From contig JAKALI010000323.1 of the NCBI GenBank assembly GCA_021813195.1, positions 1-5,508 on the forward strand: a stretch of 5,508 nt of DNA, in the 5' to 3' direction. The DNA is from Pseudomonadota bacterium. Lineage in GTDB: Bacteria; Pseudomonadota; Alphaproteobacteria; Rhizobiales; Hyphomicrobiaceae. A program made the translations under genes and the position numbers. Each line of letters begins with the position of its first letter. Position 1 is the stretch's first letter. Shown in pieces: positions 5,127 through 5,508 of the stretch. The notes under the pieces were generated by a model. That model was not told where the DNA came from, searched no databases, and saw nothing but the letters and a program-made list of their open reading frames with translations.

Positions 5127-5508
5127 ATGCGGCGATATAGATTTCTGGACGAAAGAAAATTTCGGCTCCTTTGCGAAGGGCTTACACTTGACTCAAAGGA
5201 CATGGAAGTACTTGACTCGGCCCTAGTCGGATTGGACGAGAAGAAGGGAATTCCATCCCGAATCGTTGAGCATAATCAACGAATGGGCTTCGGCCCTCCG
5301 CCCCAGTTCTTGGGGCCCAAGATAATCGTGACCCTTGAGAAGTTTTATAACAAGAAAACAACGAAAACCTTAAGGACTGCAAGTGTTATCGCCGACACCA
5401 AAAGTAGGGAAGTATCCGTCTCCAAATCCCCATTCTTGACGTTTGGGATTTCGCTGGGGCGAGAGAATCGCGGCGGTCCCGCCGCGGGCGTCAGATATCG
5501 ACGAGGTG
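5127..5508 (+). CDS. Hypothetical protein, N-terminal part (runs off right edge)
   Basis: The frame is open from ATG 5127 to the window end, 127 codons, after an in-frame stop at 5109-5111. The product begins MRRYRFLDERKFRLLCEGLT, is charged through residue 54, has a GFGPPPQFLGP turn (54-64), a KIIVTLEKFY strand or helix (65-74) and a Lys/Thr/Ser-rich stretch (75-102), then FLTFGISLGRENRGGPAAG. No domain is recognised, and there is no signal peptide. The ribosome site before ATG 5127 is poor. An internal ATG at 5202 preceded by AAAGGA (1 nt spacing) is an alternative. Several strong stem-loops lie within this frame (5263-5316 and 5469-5486), so a structured non-coding stretch is the main alternative. 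Composition and the long open frame favour coding, moderately. Confidence 0.42.
   Translation, partial: MRRYRFLDERKFRLLCEGLTLDSKDMEVLDSALVGLDEKKGIPSRIVEHNQRMGFGPPPQFLGPKIIVTLEKFYNKKTTKTLRTASVIADTKSREVSVSKSPFLTFGISLGRENRGGPAAGVRYRRG
5263..5316 (+). other. Three consecutive stem-loops
   Basis: Stem 1: TCGTTGA (5263-5269) with TCAACGA (5276-5282), 7 bp, 6-nt loop. Stem 2: GGGC-TTCG-GCCC (5285-5296), 4 bp with a C(UUCG)G tetraloop, an unusually stable RNA loop. Stem 3: GCCCCA (5300-5305) with TGGGGC (5311-5316), 6 bp, 5-nt loop. All three are perfect and separated by only 2-3 nt. No U-run follows. They lie inside the open frame starting at 5127. Confidence 0.6.
5469..5486 (+). other. GC-only perfect hairpin near the right edge
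   Basis: CGCGGCG (5469-5475), loop GTCC, CGCCGCG (5480-5486): 7 bp of pure G-C pairs. It lies within the partial open frame, where it encodes the RGGPAAG stretch, so the palindrome may simply reflect codon choice. Confidence 0.45.

Noticed and set aside
4876..5226. A 116-codon plus-strand frame with a hydrophobic middle
   Set aside because: It overlaps the better frame from 5127 by 100 bp, has no ribosome site, and its C-terminal part is a frame-shifted shadow of that gene. A small membrane protein here cannot be fully excluded.

Overview
The window looks like a stretch of a moderately GC-rich Gram-negative chromosome, most likely proteobacterial. The evidence is a periplasmic HlyD-type adaptor with a cleavable signal peptide, another small Sec-exported protein, frequent GTG/TTG starts and Shine-Dalgarno motifs. 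No rRNA, tRNA, CRISPR array or intact insertion sequence was found, and the exact taxon cannot be named from this sequence.

Left part (1-1479, minus strand): a signal-peptide-bearing HlyD/RND-type periplasmic adaptor (643-1479) is followed, 158 bp downstream on the same strand, by the first 161 codons of an LEPR-XLL-domain protein that runs off the left edge (1-484). LEPR-XLL is an N-terminal signature of large, repeat-rich surface or exported proteins. The arrangement suggests an export adaptor paired with its giant cargo. This is the most interesting functional unit in the window.

Middle (1480-3438): about 860 bp carries no convincing large gene. It holds a possible 58-codon ORF (1980-2156), a 15-bp tandem duplication (2186-2215) and inverted repeats. 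Next is a 245-aa putative helix-turn-helix regulator on the minus strand (2342-3079). It has a strong Shine-Dalgarno sequence before a GTG start and, upstream, an AT-rich cluster of palindromes (3162-3196) overlapping a TATAAT hexamer, which is a plausible autoregulatory operator. A possible 48-codon ORF (3215-3361) diverges from it.

Right part (3439-5508, plus strand): an unrecognised 110-aa ORF with very GC-rich third positions (3439-3771), then about 460 bp without a clear gene. After that comes an apparent two-gene unit: a small two-cysteine periplasmic protein that recalls the HdeA or Rap1a/Tai type (4230-4598) and an unrecognised 76-aa basic protein (4619-4849). The window ends in the 5' part of an unrecognised gene (from 5127), whose sequence contains an unusual run of compact stem-loops. 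The run of small, mostly unrecognised genes with mixed base composition and large gaps is typical of an accessory or variable region, but no integrase, attachment site or mobile element was seen to prove transfer.
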